Below are positions 16,157-24,495 of a stretch of 64,000 nt of DNA, piece by piece (within the stretch, counting starts at the first letter, position 1; each line of letters begins with the position of its first letter). The notes under the pieces are model-generated. The model made no database searches, was not told the origin of the DNA, and saw only the letters and a list, made by a program, of their open reading frames with translations. This DNA comes from Nocardiopsis kunsanensis DSM 44524. Its GTDB lineage: Bacteria; Actinomycetota; Actinomycetes; Streptosporangiales; Streptosporangiaceae. The stretch spans positions 23,354-87,353 of the forward strand of contig NZ_ANAY01000028.1 in NCBI RefSeq assembly GCF_000340965.1. The letters run 5' to 3'. The translations under genes were made by a program, and so were the position numbers.

Positions 16157-17179
16157 TCAGCCTTCGGCGTTCTCGAGGGCCTCGTCGATCATGGGCACGT
16201 AGCGTTCGGTGACCCAGGGAACGGTGAGGGGGTTGATGAGCGAGGTGGCGGTGACGAAGGCGTTGTTCTCGCTGGCGACCACGGCGTCGTTCTCCACGGC
16301 GGGGATGGCGCTGTAGAGCTCCTGGCTCTGGATCTCCTCGCGGTCCTCCTCGTTGCTGTAGAAGGTGAAGACGAGGTCGCTGTCGGAGAGCTGGTCGGCG
16401 TTCTCCAGACCGATGAGTGCGGAGTCGGTCCCCTCGGTCTCGGGGAACTCCTCGACGACCGGGTCGACGGTCAGGCCCATGCCGCGGACCATCGCCACCC
16501 GCTGCTCGTCGGGGAGGAAGACGCCGAGCGTGCCGGGACCGTCGGTGTAGATGTAGGAGAACGTGACGTCCTCGAACTGGGGGTTCTCCTCGGCGGTCTC
16601 GGCGAGTGTGTTCTCGATGTCCTCGATGAGGCCGGTTGCTTCGTCGGGTTGGCCGAGCGCCTTGCCGATGAGTTCGATCTGCTGGTCCCAGTCGGTGCTC
16701 CACGGCAGGTCGGGGTAGGCGACCGTGGGTGCGATGTCCGCCAGGATGTCGTAGTCGTCCTGGGTGATGCCGGACCACGGGGCGAGGATGACGTCGGGTT
16801 CGAGTTCGATGATGGCCTCGAAGTCGATGTCCTCGCCGCCCCGGAACTGCTCGGGCAGCTCCTCGCCCTCTTCGGTGACGGCTTCGTGGATCCAGGGCAG
16901 GTAGCCGGTCTCGTCACTGCCCCACTCGTACTCCTCGACCCCCACGGGGACGTTGCCCAGGGCGATGGAGGTTTCGGCGGAGCCCTGGCCGAGTGTGACC
17001 ACACGTTCGGGCGTGTCGGGGATCTCAGCTGTTCCGAGCGCGCTCTCGACGGTGACGGGGAACCCTTCACCCGAGGCAGCGTCCTCGCCGCTGTCCCCGT
17101 CGTCCCCGCAGGACGTCAGGGCCGCGGCCAGGACCGTAGCGGCTACGCTGGCGCCGAGACTTCTGAGGGCGATGTGCAT
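16157..17179 (-). CDS. Iron-siderophore ABC transporter substrate-binding lipoprotein
   Basis: The 340-residue product captures the ferric siderophore at the cell surface. The lipobox is LAAALTSCG (Cys at about residue 24). Conserved features of the FepB/FecB fold are present: PDTPERVVTLGQGSAETSIALG, IELEPDVILAPWSG and the long helix region. The sequence is very acidic, as is common for actinobacterial extracellular binders. It is the first gene of the iron operon and sits directly behind an IdeR-type iron box. Confidence 0.95.
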   Translation of the reverse strand: MHIALRSLGASVAATVLAAALTSCGDDGDSGEDAASGEGFPVTVESALGTAEIPDTPERVVTLGQGSAETSIALGNVPVGVEEYEWGSDETGYLPWIHEAVTEEGEELPEQFRGGEDIDFEAIIELEPDVILAPWSGITQDDYDILADIAPTVAYPDLPWSTDWDQQIELIGKALGQPDEATGLIEDIENTLAETAEENPQFEDVTFSYIYTDGPGTLGVFLPDEQRVAMVRGMGLTVDPVVEEFPETEGTDSALIGLENADQLSDSDLVFTFYSNEEDREEIQSQELYSAIPAVENDAVVASENNAFVTATSLINPLTVPWVTERYVPMIDEALENAEG

Positions 17180-17241
17180 GGGTCGGCCTGTTCTTCCTGG
17201 GAGAAGGGGAGAGTACGGCTTCCACTACGGCGGAAGCGAAC

Positions 17242-17260
17242 GAAGATTAGCCTAACCTAA
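17242..17260 (-). promoter_or_regulatory. IdeR/DtxR-type iron box
   Basis: On the minus strand the 19 bases read TTAGGTTAGGCTAATCTTC, which agrees with the recalled consensus TTAGGTTAGSCTAACCTAA in the left arm and centre and diverges only at the right end. It covers the predicted -10 element of the siderophore operon, so Fe(II)-loaded IdeR/DmdR would block transcription when iron is plentiful. Confidence 0.88.
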
Positions 17261-17278
17261 CTCCCCTGCTGGGTTCAA
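17249..17278 (-). promoter_or_regulatory. Promoter of the siderophore uptake operon
   Basis: On the minus strand TTGAAC (17278-17273) and TAGGCT (17254-17249) are separated by 18 bases, a plausible sigma-70-type pair. The -10 lies inside the iron box. Confidence 0.65.
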
Positions 17279-17783
17279 TGCCCCACCACCCCGCACCATC
17301 CCCTGCCGAGCCGCCCCGCCCGGGCGGCTCTTTGTGTGTCGGATCACCCACTTTTCTCACGCCCGGGCGCGGCAAAAATTTTCACCCAGCCAACGCAACC
17401 AGGAAAATAAATAACTTTCCCGAAAGCAACATAAGAAGCATTGTCCCCGCAAACCCAGGGCGAATTGCACACCACAAAAACCGCAAGTCAATCCTTGCCC
17501 GCTCCACGGGACGAACGACCCTTCCAGCCCTCCCCAAAACGACCCGCACACAGCACCACAACCCCTCTCAAGTGCGAAAATAGCACCCGTTTCATGATTC
17601 ACGAAAGGTTGGATCGGGCACAAAAGGCTTTTTGTTGTCGGGTGAGTCTTGTAGCCTCAATTTTCTCGGCCACTTTTTCTGTTGCTGCACCCGGGACCGC
17701 GAAAGTCCGCGCGCTGACACCCCGGACTTTTCTTGGCAGCGGCCGAGTTCTCAGATCCGGCTCTTCGAGAGTGGAGCGTGTCC
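17261..17783. other. AT-rich gene-less stretch between the iron operon and an MFS gene
   Basis: From about 17340 to 17720 the composition shifts to long A- and T-containing runs unlike the rest of the window, with no recognisable protein on either strand. ACAAAA-GGC-TTTTTGT (about 17619-17635) can form a small hairpin. The region probably holds the promoter of the MFS gene, but the low GC is more extensive than a promoter needs. Confidence 0.45.
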
Positions 17784-19007
17784 TTGAAACCCGACACCCC
17801 AGAGACCCACGCCCGGAACACCGACACATGGGCCACCGCCAGGCGCGCCCGGGCCGCTCTGTCGGCCTATTTCTTCATCACCGGAGCACTGCTGCCCATC
17901 TGGGCCTCCCGTATCCCCGCCGTCACGGCACAGAGCGAGGTGGGGCCCGACGCCCTCGGCATCGCCCTGTTCAGCATGGGGGTAGCGGCCACGATCACCG
18001 CCCGCTCCGGAGGCGCGGTGCTCGACCGGATCGGCCCCCGGCGCGCCATCGTGCCCGTGGCCATCGCGGCCTCGGTGGCGCTGCTGCTGCCCGGCACCGC
18101 CACCGGGGCCCTCCACCTGACCATCGCCCTGCTCGTGCTGGGCAGCTGTCAGTCGTTCCTGAACGTCAGCGTCAACATGCAGGCCGCTCGCCTGCAGAAC
18201 TTCCAGAGGCGGTCCATGCTGTCGACCTTCCACGCCTTCGTGTCCATCGGCGGCTGCGCCGGGGCACTCACAGGTGTGGCCTCGACCCGTCTGAACCTGG
18301 ACCCGTTCACCACGTTCCAGGCGGCCGGCCTGGCCCTGGTCGTGGTCGCCCTGGGCACGGCACGCACCCTCCTGCGCACCATGCCGCAGGAAGAGACCAC
18401 CCGTCCCCAGCCGATGGCCCGACGTCCCCGGTTCCGGCCGAGCACATCGCCCATGGTGCTGCTGCTGGGTGGCCTCGCCCTCATGGGCGTGCTGGCCGAG
18501 AGCTCCGTCCAGGACTGGAGCGCCCTCTTCGCCCAGGAGTCGGTGGGGACGAGCGAAACCATGGCTGCCAGCGTGTTCGCGGCGTTCACCGTCGCCATGG
18601 CGTGCGGCCGCCTCATGGGCGACAGGCTGACCCTGCTCCTGGGGCGGACGCTCCTGGTCCGCGCAGGCGCGGCCACGGCCTTCACCGGGTTCGTGCTGGC
18701 CCTCTCGGTCCCGCTCGCCTCGGCCGCCCTGGCCGGGTTCTCCCTGGTAGGGCTGGGGCTGTCGTGCCTGGTCCCGCAGATCCTCAACGCCGCGGCCGAC
18801 ATCGACCCGCAACGCGTGGGCACCAACATGGGCACCGTCGCGTCGATGGGCTACGCCGGCCCTCTGGTGGGGTCACCGGTCATCGGGGCCGTGGCCGCCC
18901 AGACCGGCGTGGGGACCGGCCTGATGCTCCCGGCCGGACTGATGCTCGTGGTCGTCCTGGGGGCCGGGCTGCTCAACGCCACCGGCCGCCGCCGGGTCCG
19001 TGTCTGA
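17784..19007 (+). CDS. MFS transporter (YbjJ-like)
   Basis: The 407-residue product is a 12-helix major facilitator. It opens with RARAALSAYFFITGALLPIWASRIPAV, a signature of the YbjJ-like MFS group, followed by IGPRRAIVPVAIAAS and a second-half loop at CGRLMGDRLTLLLG. TTG 17784 is preferred (GGAG eight bases upstream); GTG 17778 or an earlier start is possible. Substrate is unknown; relatives are annotated as exporters or sugar carriers. It ends 20 bases before the convergent MurG-like gene. Confidence 0.87.
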   Translation: MKPDTPETHARNTDTWATARRARAALSAYFFITGALLPIWASRIPAVTAQSEVGPDALGIALFSMGVAATITARSGGAVLDRIGPRRAIVPVAIAASVALLLPGTATGALHLTIALLVLGSCQSFLNVSVNMQAARLQNFQRRSMLSTFHAFVSIGGCAGALTGVASTRLNLDPFTTFQAAGLALVVVALGTARTLLRTMPQEETTRPQPMARRPRFRPSTSPMVLLLGGLALMGVLAESSVQDWSALFAQESVGTSETMAASVFAAFTVAMACGRLMGDRLTLLLGRTLLVRAGAATAFTGFVLALSVPLASAALAGFSLVGLGLSCLVPQILNAAADIDPQRVGTNMGTVASMGYAGPLVGSPVIGAVAAQTGVGTGLMLPAGLMLVVVLGAGLLNATGRRRVRV

Positions 19008-19027
19008 GACCGGACCGCGGGGCCCGC

Positions 19028-20209
19028 TCACTGGCGCGCGGCCGAGAGCACCACGTCCACTAGCCGGTCGGCGGCGTCGGGACGCCCGTGCTCACGCGCG
19101 CGCTCGGCCATCCGAACCCGCCGGACCGGGTCGGCCAACAGGGGTTCGGCCACCTGCCGCAGCGTGTCCGGCCCCACATCCGACACCAGTGCTGCCGCCG
19201 CGCCCGTTTCCTGCAGGTGCTCGGCGTTGTGGCGCTGTTCGTCCCCGGCCGAGGTCGCCAACGGGACGAGCACCGACGCCTTGCCCAGCGCGGTCAGTTC
19301 GGCGATCGTGCCCGCACCGCTGCGTGAGACGACCACGTCGGCCAGAGCGAGGACATCCGGCAGTTCCGGGCCCACGAAGTCGGTCAGGTGGTACCGCTCC
19401 TGCAGGCCCGGCGGGAGTTCACTCGCCGCCTCACGCAGCGGCTCCAGGTGGGAGGCCCCGCACTGGTGGACGACGTTGGCGCGTGCCAGCAGCCACGGCA
19501 GCAGTGCGCCCACGGTGTCGTTGATCTGCTTCGACCCCTGGGCGCCGCCGGTGACGTAGACGGTGGGGCGGCCGGGGTCGTGGCCGGTGAAACCCAGGGC
19601 CTGCACGGCGCGGTCCGCACGGCCCTCGAAGATCTCCGGACGCACCGGGTTGCCGGTCACTACCGCGTAGTCGCGGGCGTCGTCCGGGAGCAGCCCGACC
19701 GTGGACTCGGAGGAGACCGCCATGCGCGCGGCCGTGCGGGCCAGGACCTTGTTGGCCAGCCCCAGACGTACGGTCTGTTCGTGCACGACCAGGGGCCGGC
19801 GGGCGAGCTTGGCGGCCAGGCCGACCGGGACGGCGACGTACCCGCCGGTCGCCAGGACGACGTCCGGGGCGAAGTCGGAGATGAGCGAGCAGGCCTGTGC
19901 CGCGCCCCTGGGCACGTTGGTCATGTCCTTGATGTTGGCCGGCGAGATCATCTTCAGCGGGTTGCTGGCCCGCCGGACCTTGCCGGTGGCCACGGCGTCG
20001 AACGGGATCCCGTTCGACGCCGCCACCCGCGACTCCAGGCTGTTCTCGGCACCCACCCATTTCACGTCCAGGGAGAATCCGCCCTGGGCGAGGCGTGTGC
20101 GCAGGGCGTTCACGGTCGTCAGGGCCGGGTAGGTGTGCCCTCCCGTTCCGCCCCCGGTCACGATCAGGCGGATGTCCTGGGTCGCGAGGAGGCCGTTGTC
20201 ACCGTTCAC
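19028..20209 (-). CDS. MurG-like UDP-N-acetylglucosamine transferase, stand-alone
   Basis: The 393-residue product is a GT-B glycosyltransferase of the MurG family. The N-terminal loop VTGGGTGGHTYPALT, the second G loop LATGGYVAVPVGLAAKLA, PLVVHEQTVRLGLANK, YVTGGAQGSKQIND and the UDP-binding SRSGAGTIAELTALGKASVLVPL are all MurG hallmarks. Genuine murG normally sits in the division and cell-wall cluster beside ftsW and murC; here no such genes are present, so this is likely a second copy. The GTG start overlaps the stop of a 22-codon leader ORF, with GGGAGG just ahead. Roles in a modified cell wall or a natural product are possible. Confidence 0.88.
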   Translation of the reverse strand: MNGDNGLLATQDIRLIVTGGGTGGHTYPALTTVNALRTRLAQGGFSLDVKWVGAENSLESRVAASNGIPFDAVATGKVRRASNPLKMISPANIKDMTNVPRGAAQACSLISDFAPDVVLATGGYVAVPVGLAAKLARRPLVVHEQTVRLGLANKVLARTAARMAVSSESTVGLLPDDARDYAVVTGNPVRPEIFEGRADRAVQALGFTGHDPGRPTVYVTGGAQGSKQINDTVGALLPWLLARANVVHQCGASHLEPLREAASELPPGLQERYHLTDFVGPELPDVLALADVVVSRSGAGTIAELTALGKASVLVPLATSAGDEQRHNAEHLQETGAAAALVSDVGPDTLRQVAEPLLADPVRRVRMAERAREHGRPDAADRLVDVVLSAARQ

Positions 20210-20274
20210 CGGGCCCTCCCGGAGGACGTGCCGGCCTCAGGACCGGGAAAGGGATCCAGATGTGGCTTACTCAT
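20206..20274 (-). CDS. 22-aa leader ORF coupled to the MurG-like gene
   Basis: ATG 20274 follows a clean GGAAGG site six bases upstream and encodes MSKPHLDPFPGPEAGTSSGR... before a TGA that overlaps the GTG of the MurG-like gene (GTGA). The peptide has no recognisable family. The ribosome binding site and the exact overlap suggest it is translated, perhaps to couple translation. Confidence 0.45.
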   Translation of the reverse strand: MSKPHLDPFPGPEAGTSSGRAR

Positions 20275-20639
20275 GTCGTACCTTCCTGCAAGACTCGGGC
20301 GGGTGCGGACGGTGTCCGAGCCCAGGTGCCCCGCCCCCGTTCGGGCGAACATGCAGGCCCCACGGCCGCAGCGCCCGCCGGAAGGCCGGGGCCCGGCACG
20401 AGGTCCGGCCGGGGGAGTGCGCCCCGCACCCGTCGTGGTCCCAATGCACCGTAACCGCACCTCGCCGGTGCCCCGTCACCCCGGGGGCTGCACCGTGCTC
20501 CCCGGAGCTGCGGACCGCCCCGCTGTACGGAGCCTCCGGGAGCGATACGATCGTGCCCGCAACTTCCCCCTTCGTCGCGGGCCGCCCGGTGCCGGAGGCC
20601 CCGAAGGGGCTTCGCCGACAACTCGGAAACGGTACACAG
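20275..20639. other. Divergent intergenic region, no gene seen
   Basis: About 365 bases separate the MurG-like gene (leftward) from the HsdR_N-like gene (rightward). It should contain both promoters; none is called. A short palindrome-like GGCCCCGAAGGGGCT lies at about 20598-20612. Confidence 0.4.
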
Positions 20640-21395
20640 ATGGACGCTGAAGACACCCAGGTCATGAGCAGGACGGGCGAGTTCACCACCACGATGGGCT
20701 GGGAACGCACCGTCCGGGGCAGGGTGGAGGCGGCCCTGGACCGGTTCTCCGGTCCCCTCGCCGACCTGGTCGAACGCGACGCCAACGACGGCGACACCCG
20801 GTTGCTGGTCGCCGACTTCTTCAGCATGGGCCTCAACTTCAGCAAGTACCAGGACCTCACCACCGAGTACCGCACCAGCGGCGACTCCATCGACTACGCG
20901 GTGGTACTGGACGGCGCCCTGTTCGCACCGATCGAGGTGCGCGGGGTGGGTGCCGAACTGGACCTGCGCAACATCCAGATGTCCCGTCGCCTGGCCGCGG
21001 AGGAGGGGGCCGAGTGGGTCGTACTCACCAACGGCCGGTTGTGGCGCCTCTACCACCTGCGGCCCGACCCGGACGGTGGTACACCCCGCCCGGTCGTGGT
21101 CCTCGACGTGGACCTGCTCGACGAGGACGCCCACGAGCACAACGTCGACAGTCTCTTCCACCTGACGAGGGAAGCGGTCGAGCACGGCCGTCTGGACGCC
21201 CTGCGCCAGTGGCGTGAGGGGTTGGAGGCCGGGTCGGTGGCCGACGCACTGGTCGGTGACCGGGTGCTGAGCGCGCTCCGGGACGAACTCCGTGAACGCA
21301 GCGGACACCCGGGCCACCCCGGGGAGCGCGACGAGCTGCGCCGGGTCCTGGCCGAGGAGGTCCTCGTACGCGGGCTGGTGCCCGGCCGGGACTGA
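20640..21395 (+). CDS. Type I restriction HsdR_N-like (PD-(D/E)XK fold) protein, solitary
   Basis: The 251-residue product looks like the N-terminal nuclease domain of type I restriction subunits without the motor. The fold core is visible as GDSIDYAVVLDGALFAPIEVRG (about residues 79-100), where D and the E of PIEV match the nuclease acidic pair but the usual Lys of ExK is Arg. EWVVLTNGRLWRLYHL is the next strand typical of HsdR_N. The C-terminal 90 residues are helical. No methylase or specificity gene is nearby. It could be a degenerate nuclease-fold binding protein. ATG 20640 is taken as the start; the frame upstream is low complexity. Confidence 0.78.
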   Translation: MDAEDTQVMSRTGEFTTTMGWERTVRGRVEAALDRFSGPLADLVERDANDGDTRLLVADFFSMGLNFSKYQDLTTEYRTSGDSIDYAVVLDGALFAPIEVRGVGAELDLRNIQMSRRLAAEEGAEWVVLTNGRLWRLYHLRPDPDGGTPRPVVVLDVDLLDEDAHEHNVDSLFHLTREAVEHGRLDALRQWREGLEAGSVADALVGDRVLSALRDELRERSGHPGHPGERDELRRVLAEEVLVRGLVPGRD

Positions 21396-21402
21396 TCCGG
21401 TC

Positions 21403-23085
21403 TCAGCCGAGGGCGTGGGCTCCGACTCGGGTGTAGACCTGCTGGTAGGTCTCCACGACGCTCGGCCAGGTACGGAACCTGCGCACCTCCTCCAACGCCT
21501 CGGCGACCTGTCCCTGGCGGTGGGTGTCGTCCTTGCGGAGTCTGGTGACCGCTTCGGCGAGGGCCTCCGGGTCCGCCGGCGGCACCAGGCTCCCGGCCCG
21601 GCCGTCGGCGAGGAGCTCTCGCAGCGCCGGCAGGTCACTGGCCACCACCGGGACCCCGTAGGCCATGGCCTCCACCGGTTTGAGCGGTGTCACCAGCCGG
21701 GCCACACCGGTGTCCAGGCGCGGGACGACCATCACGTCGAGGGAGGCCTGGGCACACAGTGCGTCGGCGGGCTCGACCCGGCCGGGGAACACGCACATGT
21801 CCGCGATGCCCAGGCGTTCGGCGAGAGCGAGCAGGTCCCCGCGGTCCTGGCCGTCGCCCACCAGCAGGACCCGTACCTCGCGGTCGCGATCACGCATGAG
21901 GGCGGCGGCCTCCAGGAGCGTACCGAACCCCTCGTAGGGGTGGAGGCTGGAGACCGAGCCGACGACGAACTCCTCCTGGCCGATGCCGTGTGCGGCACGG
22001 AAGGCGGCGCCGTCGGGGCGTTCGTCCAGCAGACTCTCGTCGACGGCGTTGGGGGCCAGGAAGACCCGTTCAGGGTCCGCACCGCGTTCCAGGATCCGGT
22101 CACGCATGGTGTCGGCGAGGGTGACCACGGCGTCGGCCTCACGGACCAGGTCGGTCTCGCGCTGCAGGGTGAGGCGGAACCATTCGCTGCCGCGACGGTC
22201 GTGGGACCCGGGGCCGGTCAGCCAGCTCTCCTCCAGGAGGCCGCGCAGTTCGTAGACGACGGGGATACCGAGGGCGCGGCCGACGTTGAGGGCGATGGTG
22301 CCGTTCTTGTTGCCGCTGGCCGCGTGCAGGACCGCCGGGCGCAGTTCCCGTGCGAGCTCGGTGACCGCGTGGACGGAGGCGTCGATGCGTTCGAACATGC
22401 CGGGGTAGCGGCGGCCCGGTTCGATGCGGTGGTAGGGAACCCCCTCGACATCGACGTAGCGTTCGGTGTCCTGGTCCTTGGGGGCGGGATACCCGGCGAA
22501 GGTGACGGCGCGGGCATCGAGGCCGGCGGCACGCTGGGCGGCGAGGATGCGCTGGGTGCGCACGGTGTAACCGGCCTGGGTGCCCGGGAGTGAGTTGGTG
22601 ACCACGTGCAGGACCCGGCCTGGGACGGGGATCCGTGCGACGATCGGGGGTTCGGGCAGGGGCGGCAGCGGGCCGATGCTCCGGCGGTGGCTGAGATAGT
22701 CATGGTGTCGGCGGGCCGCTGCCTCGTCGTGGGCCGTGTGGGGTGCGAGTTCGTCGGCGGCCTCCTGGATGCGCCCGTCGGAGAAGAGTTCCTCGGCCTT
22801 GGCGCGGGCACGTCCGGCGGCCTTGTCCCGGACACGGTCGGAAGGATGGTCCGGGCGCTGTTGTTCGTGGGTGAGCGCGGTGTGCAGGCGGGCGGTGCGC
22901 CGGTCGGCCCGGCGGGCCAGGAACGCGGCGGTGCCGGCGGCGGCCACGGCCGCCAGGGAGCCGAGGAGGAGCAGGGCGGTGGGCCACGTGAGGGCCCCCG
23001 CGACGGCGGCCCCGAGTACGGCCGCGGTGCAGGCCGCCCCCGCGACCGCTGCGGCCCGACGCTTCCCTACCGGTGAGAACCCCAT
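21403..23085 (-). CDS. Membrane-anchored glycosyltransferase, GT4 (GT-B fold)
   Basis: The 560-residue product has two N-terminal hydrophobic helices (about residues 12-32 and 36-56), a charged linker, then a GT-B glycosyltransferase from about residue 155 (RVLHVVTNSLPGTQAGYTVR). The donor-binding half carries VFLAPNAVDESLLDER, VVGSVSSLHPYEGF, VLLVGDGQDRGDL and the EX7E-like stretch KPVEAMAYGVPVVASDLPALRELL. It is probably anchored at the inner face and builds an exopolysaccharide or glycolipid. GAGGGGG precedes ATG 23085. Confidence 0.92.
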   Translation of the reverse strand: MGFSPVGKRRAAAVAGAACTAAVLGAAVAGALTWPTALLLLGSLAAVAAAGTAAFLARRADRRTARLHTALTHEQQRPDHPSDRVRDKAAGRARAKAEELFSDGRIQEAADELAPHTAHDEAAARRHHDYLSHRRSIGPLPPLPEPPIVARIPVPGRVLHVVTNSLPGTQAGYTVRTQRILAAQRAAGLDARAVTFAGYPAPKDQDTERYVDVEGVPYHRIEPGRRYPGMFERIDASVHAVTELARELRPAVLHAASGNKNGTIALNVGRALGIPVVYELRGLLEESWLTGPGSHDRRGSEWFRLTLQRETDLVREADAVVTLADTMRDRILERGADPERVFLAPNAVDESLLDERPDGAAFRAAHGIGQEEFVVGSVSSLHPYEGFGTLLEAAALMRDRDREVRVLLVGDGQDRGDLLALAERLGIADMCVFPGRVEPADALCAQASLDVMVVPRLDTGVARLVTPLKPVEAMAYGVPVVASDLPALRELLADGRAGSLVPPADPEALAEAVTRLRKDDTHRQGQVAEALEEVRRFRTWPSVVETYQQVYTRVGAHALG

Positions 23086-23241
23086 GTCGCCCCCTCATGG
23101 CTGAACAGCGATGGTTCCCGGTGTCCCGTCACTGGAGGGCCCGGGAAGCACCGACCACGTTAACCAGAGGAGTGGCCACGCTGCGTGACCGTTTCCCGTG
23201 TGTCATCCGCGGGGTAGCCACTGCGGCCCGGGGCGGTCGGG

Positions 23242-23634
23242 TCAACCGGTGTGCTCCCGTGCCCGGTTCAGTTCGTCCAGGAGCCGCGAGAGGTCGGTGA
23301 GCTGGGCGGCGCGCGCCGGTTCCTCATCACCCGGGTCCGCCAGCAGGTTGCGGCGGCACTCGCTCACGTTCGCCAGGACCTCGTCCAGACGCTCGGCCAA
23401 CCGGTCCGAGATCGTGTCCCGGGCGGGCTCCTGCTCATCGTGGATCCCCTGGAGGACGCTCGCGGTCTCCTCCAGCAGGTCCGCGTACGCGTGTCGGAAC
23501 TCGCCACCCAGCTCGATGTGATCGTAGCGCCCTCCGTACAGGTTCCGGATACCCTTCGTGATCGACTCGATGTCACGTGAGGCACGTTCGAGCGCCAGGA
23601 TCCATGTGCGGTACCCGCTGAGGCGTGTGGTCAC
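23242..23634 (-). CDS. C-terminal cytoplasmic part of a FUSC-type transporter, out of frame with the membrane part
   Basis: The 130 codons encode a helical, charged region (GYRTWILALERASRDIESITKGIRNLY...) that in actinobacterial FUSC/aromatic-acid-exporter proteins normally follows the membrane domain in the same polypeptide. Its GTG at 23634 overlaps the stop of the membrane part by three bases (GTGA), and no ribosome binding site lies ahead. One extra C in the C8 run at the junction would fuse the two into one protein of about 390 residues. Either this is a coupled second gene or the original gene is frameshifted. Confidence 0.7.
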   Translation of the reverse strand: MTTRLSGYRTWILALERASRDIESITKGIRNLYGGRYDHIELGGEFRHAYADLLEETASVLQGIHDEQEPARDTISDRLAERLDEVLANVSECRRNLLADPGDEEPARAAQLTDLSRLLDELNRAREHTG

Positions 23635-24407
23635 CCGTTGGGGGGGGACAGGAGGCGCCGCGGGTTCAGCCGCACGCGGTTCTCCTGGCGTTCCACCGTG
23701 TCCCAGGCATTGTCCGCGATATTGTCCAGGCTCTCGGACCTGCGTGTCCAGTAATCGATCCTGCTCTCGTCCACTTCCCCCCGCAGTTCCTCGGTGAGCC
23801 CCGTGGTGATGTCACGCATGGTGTCGGTGAAGTCCAGGACCGCGTTCTCCGCGTCCCTGAAGCGGATGGCCGGCGCCATGACGAGGTTGGTGAGCAAGGC
23901 CGACAACGCGCCCAGGCCCACCATGAGGAGGAGCTGGCCCAGATCCGTGACGCTTTCGGCCGACCCGTTCGCCAGGGCGAAGGCCGCCACCACCGGGACC
24001 TGTTTTCCCTGTCCGCCGAAGAATCTGACCTGCCCCACGACCAGAGCCGCCAACACGGCCAACGCGAACGACCAGATCTCGAGCCCGACGGTGAGTCCCC
24101 CGGCACCGGCGAAGAGCGCACCGGCCACCACGGCGGCCACGTAGCGCCACGACTGGTACACCGCGCCGTACACACTCGGCTGGACGATCAGGAGGGCGGA
24201 GAAGGGGGCGAACCCGACGAAGGAACCCTGCGGGTCGAGCGGCATCCCGACGGCCAGTGCGAGCGTCGCCGCCACAGCGGACTTGAGGACGAGGACGGCG
24301 GTCTCCCGCTCGTATCCCCGCCGTTCCCACACACGTTGGTAGGCCTCTTTCGCACGCTCCCACACACGTTGGTAGGCCTCTTTCACACGGCCCCACACCG
24401 TTGCCAT
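23631..24407 (-). CDS. FUSC family (aromatic acid exporter-like) membrane protein, split at a homopolymer
   Basis: The 258-residue product has an N-terminal charged helix with an 11-residue tandem duplication (VKEAYQRVWER then AKEAYQRVWER), then about six hydrophobic helices (AAVAATLALAVGMPLDPQGSFVGFAPF through LMVGLGALSALLTNLVMAP) and a cytoplasmic start of a helical domain before stopping at SPPNG. FUSC proteins are predicted efflux carriers for aromatic acids or fusaric acid. The stop comes directly after an 8-base homopolymer, and the missing C-terminal domain is encoded in the next frame. ATG 24407 has only a weak site. Confidence 0.75.
   Translation of the reverse strand: MATVWGRVKEAYQRVWERAKEAYQRVWERRGYERETAVLVLKSAVAATLALAVGMPLDPQGSFVGFAPFSALLIVQPSVYGAVYQSWRYVAAVVAGALFAGAGGLTVGLEIWSFALAVLAALVVGQVRFFGGQGKQVPVVAAFALANGSAESVTDLGQLLLMVGLGALSALLTNLVMAPAIRFRDAENAVLDFTDTMRDITTGLTEELRGEVDESRIDYWTRRSESLDNIADNAWDTVERQENRVRLNPRRLLSPPNG
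23640..23647. repeat. G8/C8 homopolymer at the FUSC frame break
   Basis: Eight consecutive G on the plus strand (C on the coding strand) lie at the point where the FUSC reading frame must shift by one. Such tracts are prone to slippage in replication, transcription and sequencing, so the split may be variable, programmed or an error. Confidence 0.85.
24322..24387. repeat. 33-bp tandem repeat, two copies, in the FUSC N-terminus
   Basis: Units 24322-24354 and 24355-24387 differ at two positions. Because 33 is a multiple of three, the duplication adds 11 residues (xKEAYQRVWER) without breaking the frame. Confidence 0.9.
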
Positions 24408-24495
24408 CTTGTCCCGTCCGTCTGTATCTATCCCGAAATACTCATCATTTACCTGGACAACCCGCCGACTACCTGCTGTACCCCTGCACGCACAC

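Noticed and set aside
17357..17623. 88-aa Cys/Trp-rich minus-strand frame in the AT-rich patch
   Set aside because: No ribosome binding site or recognisable family; the composition follows from the unusual base content.
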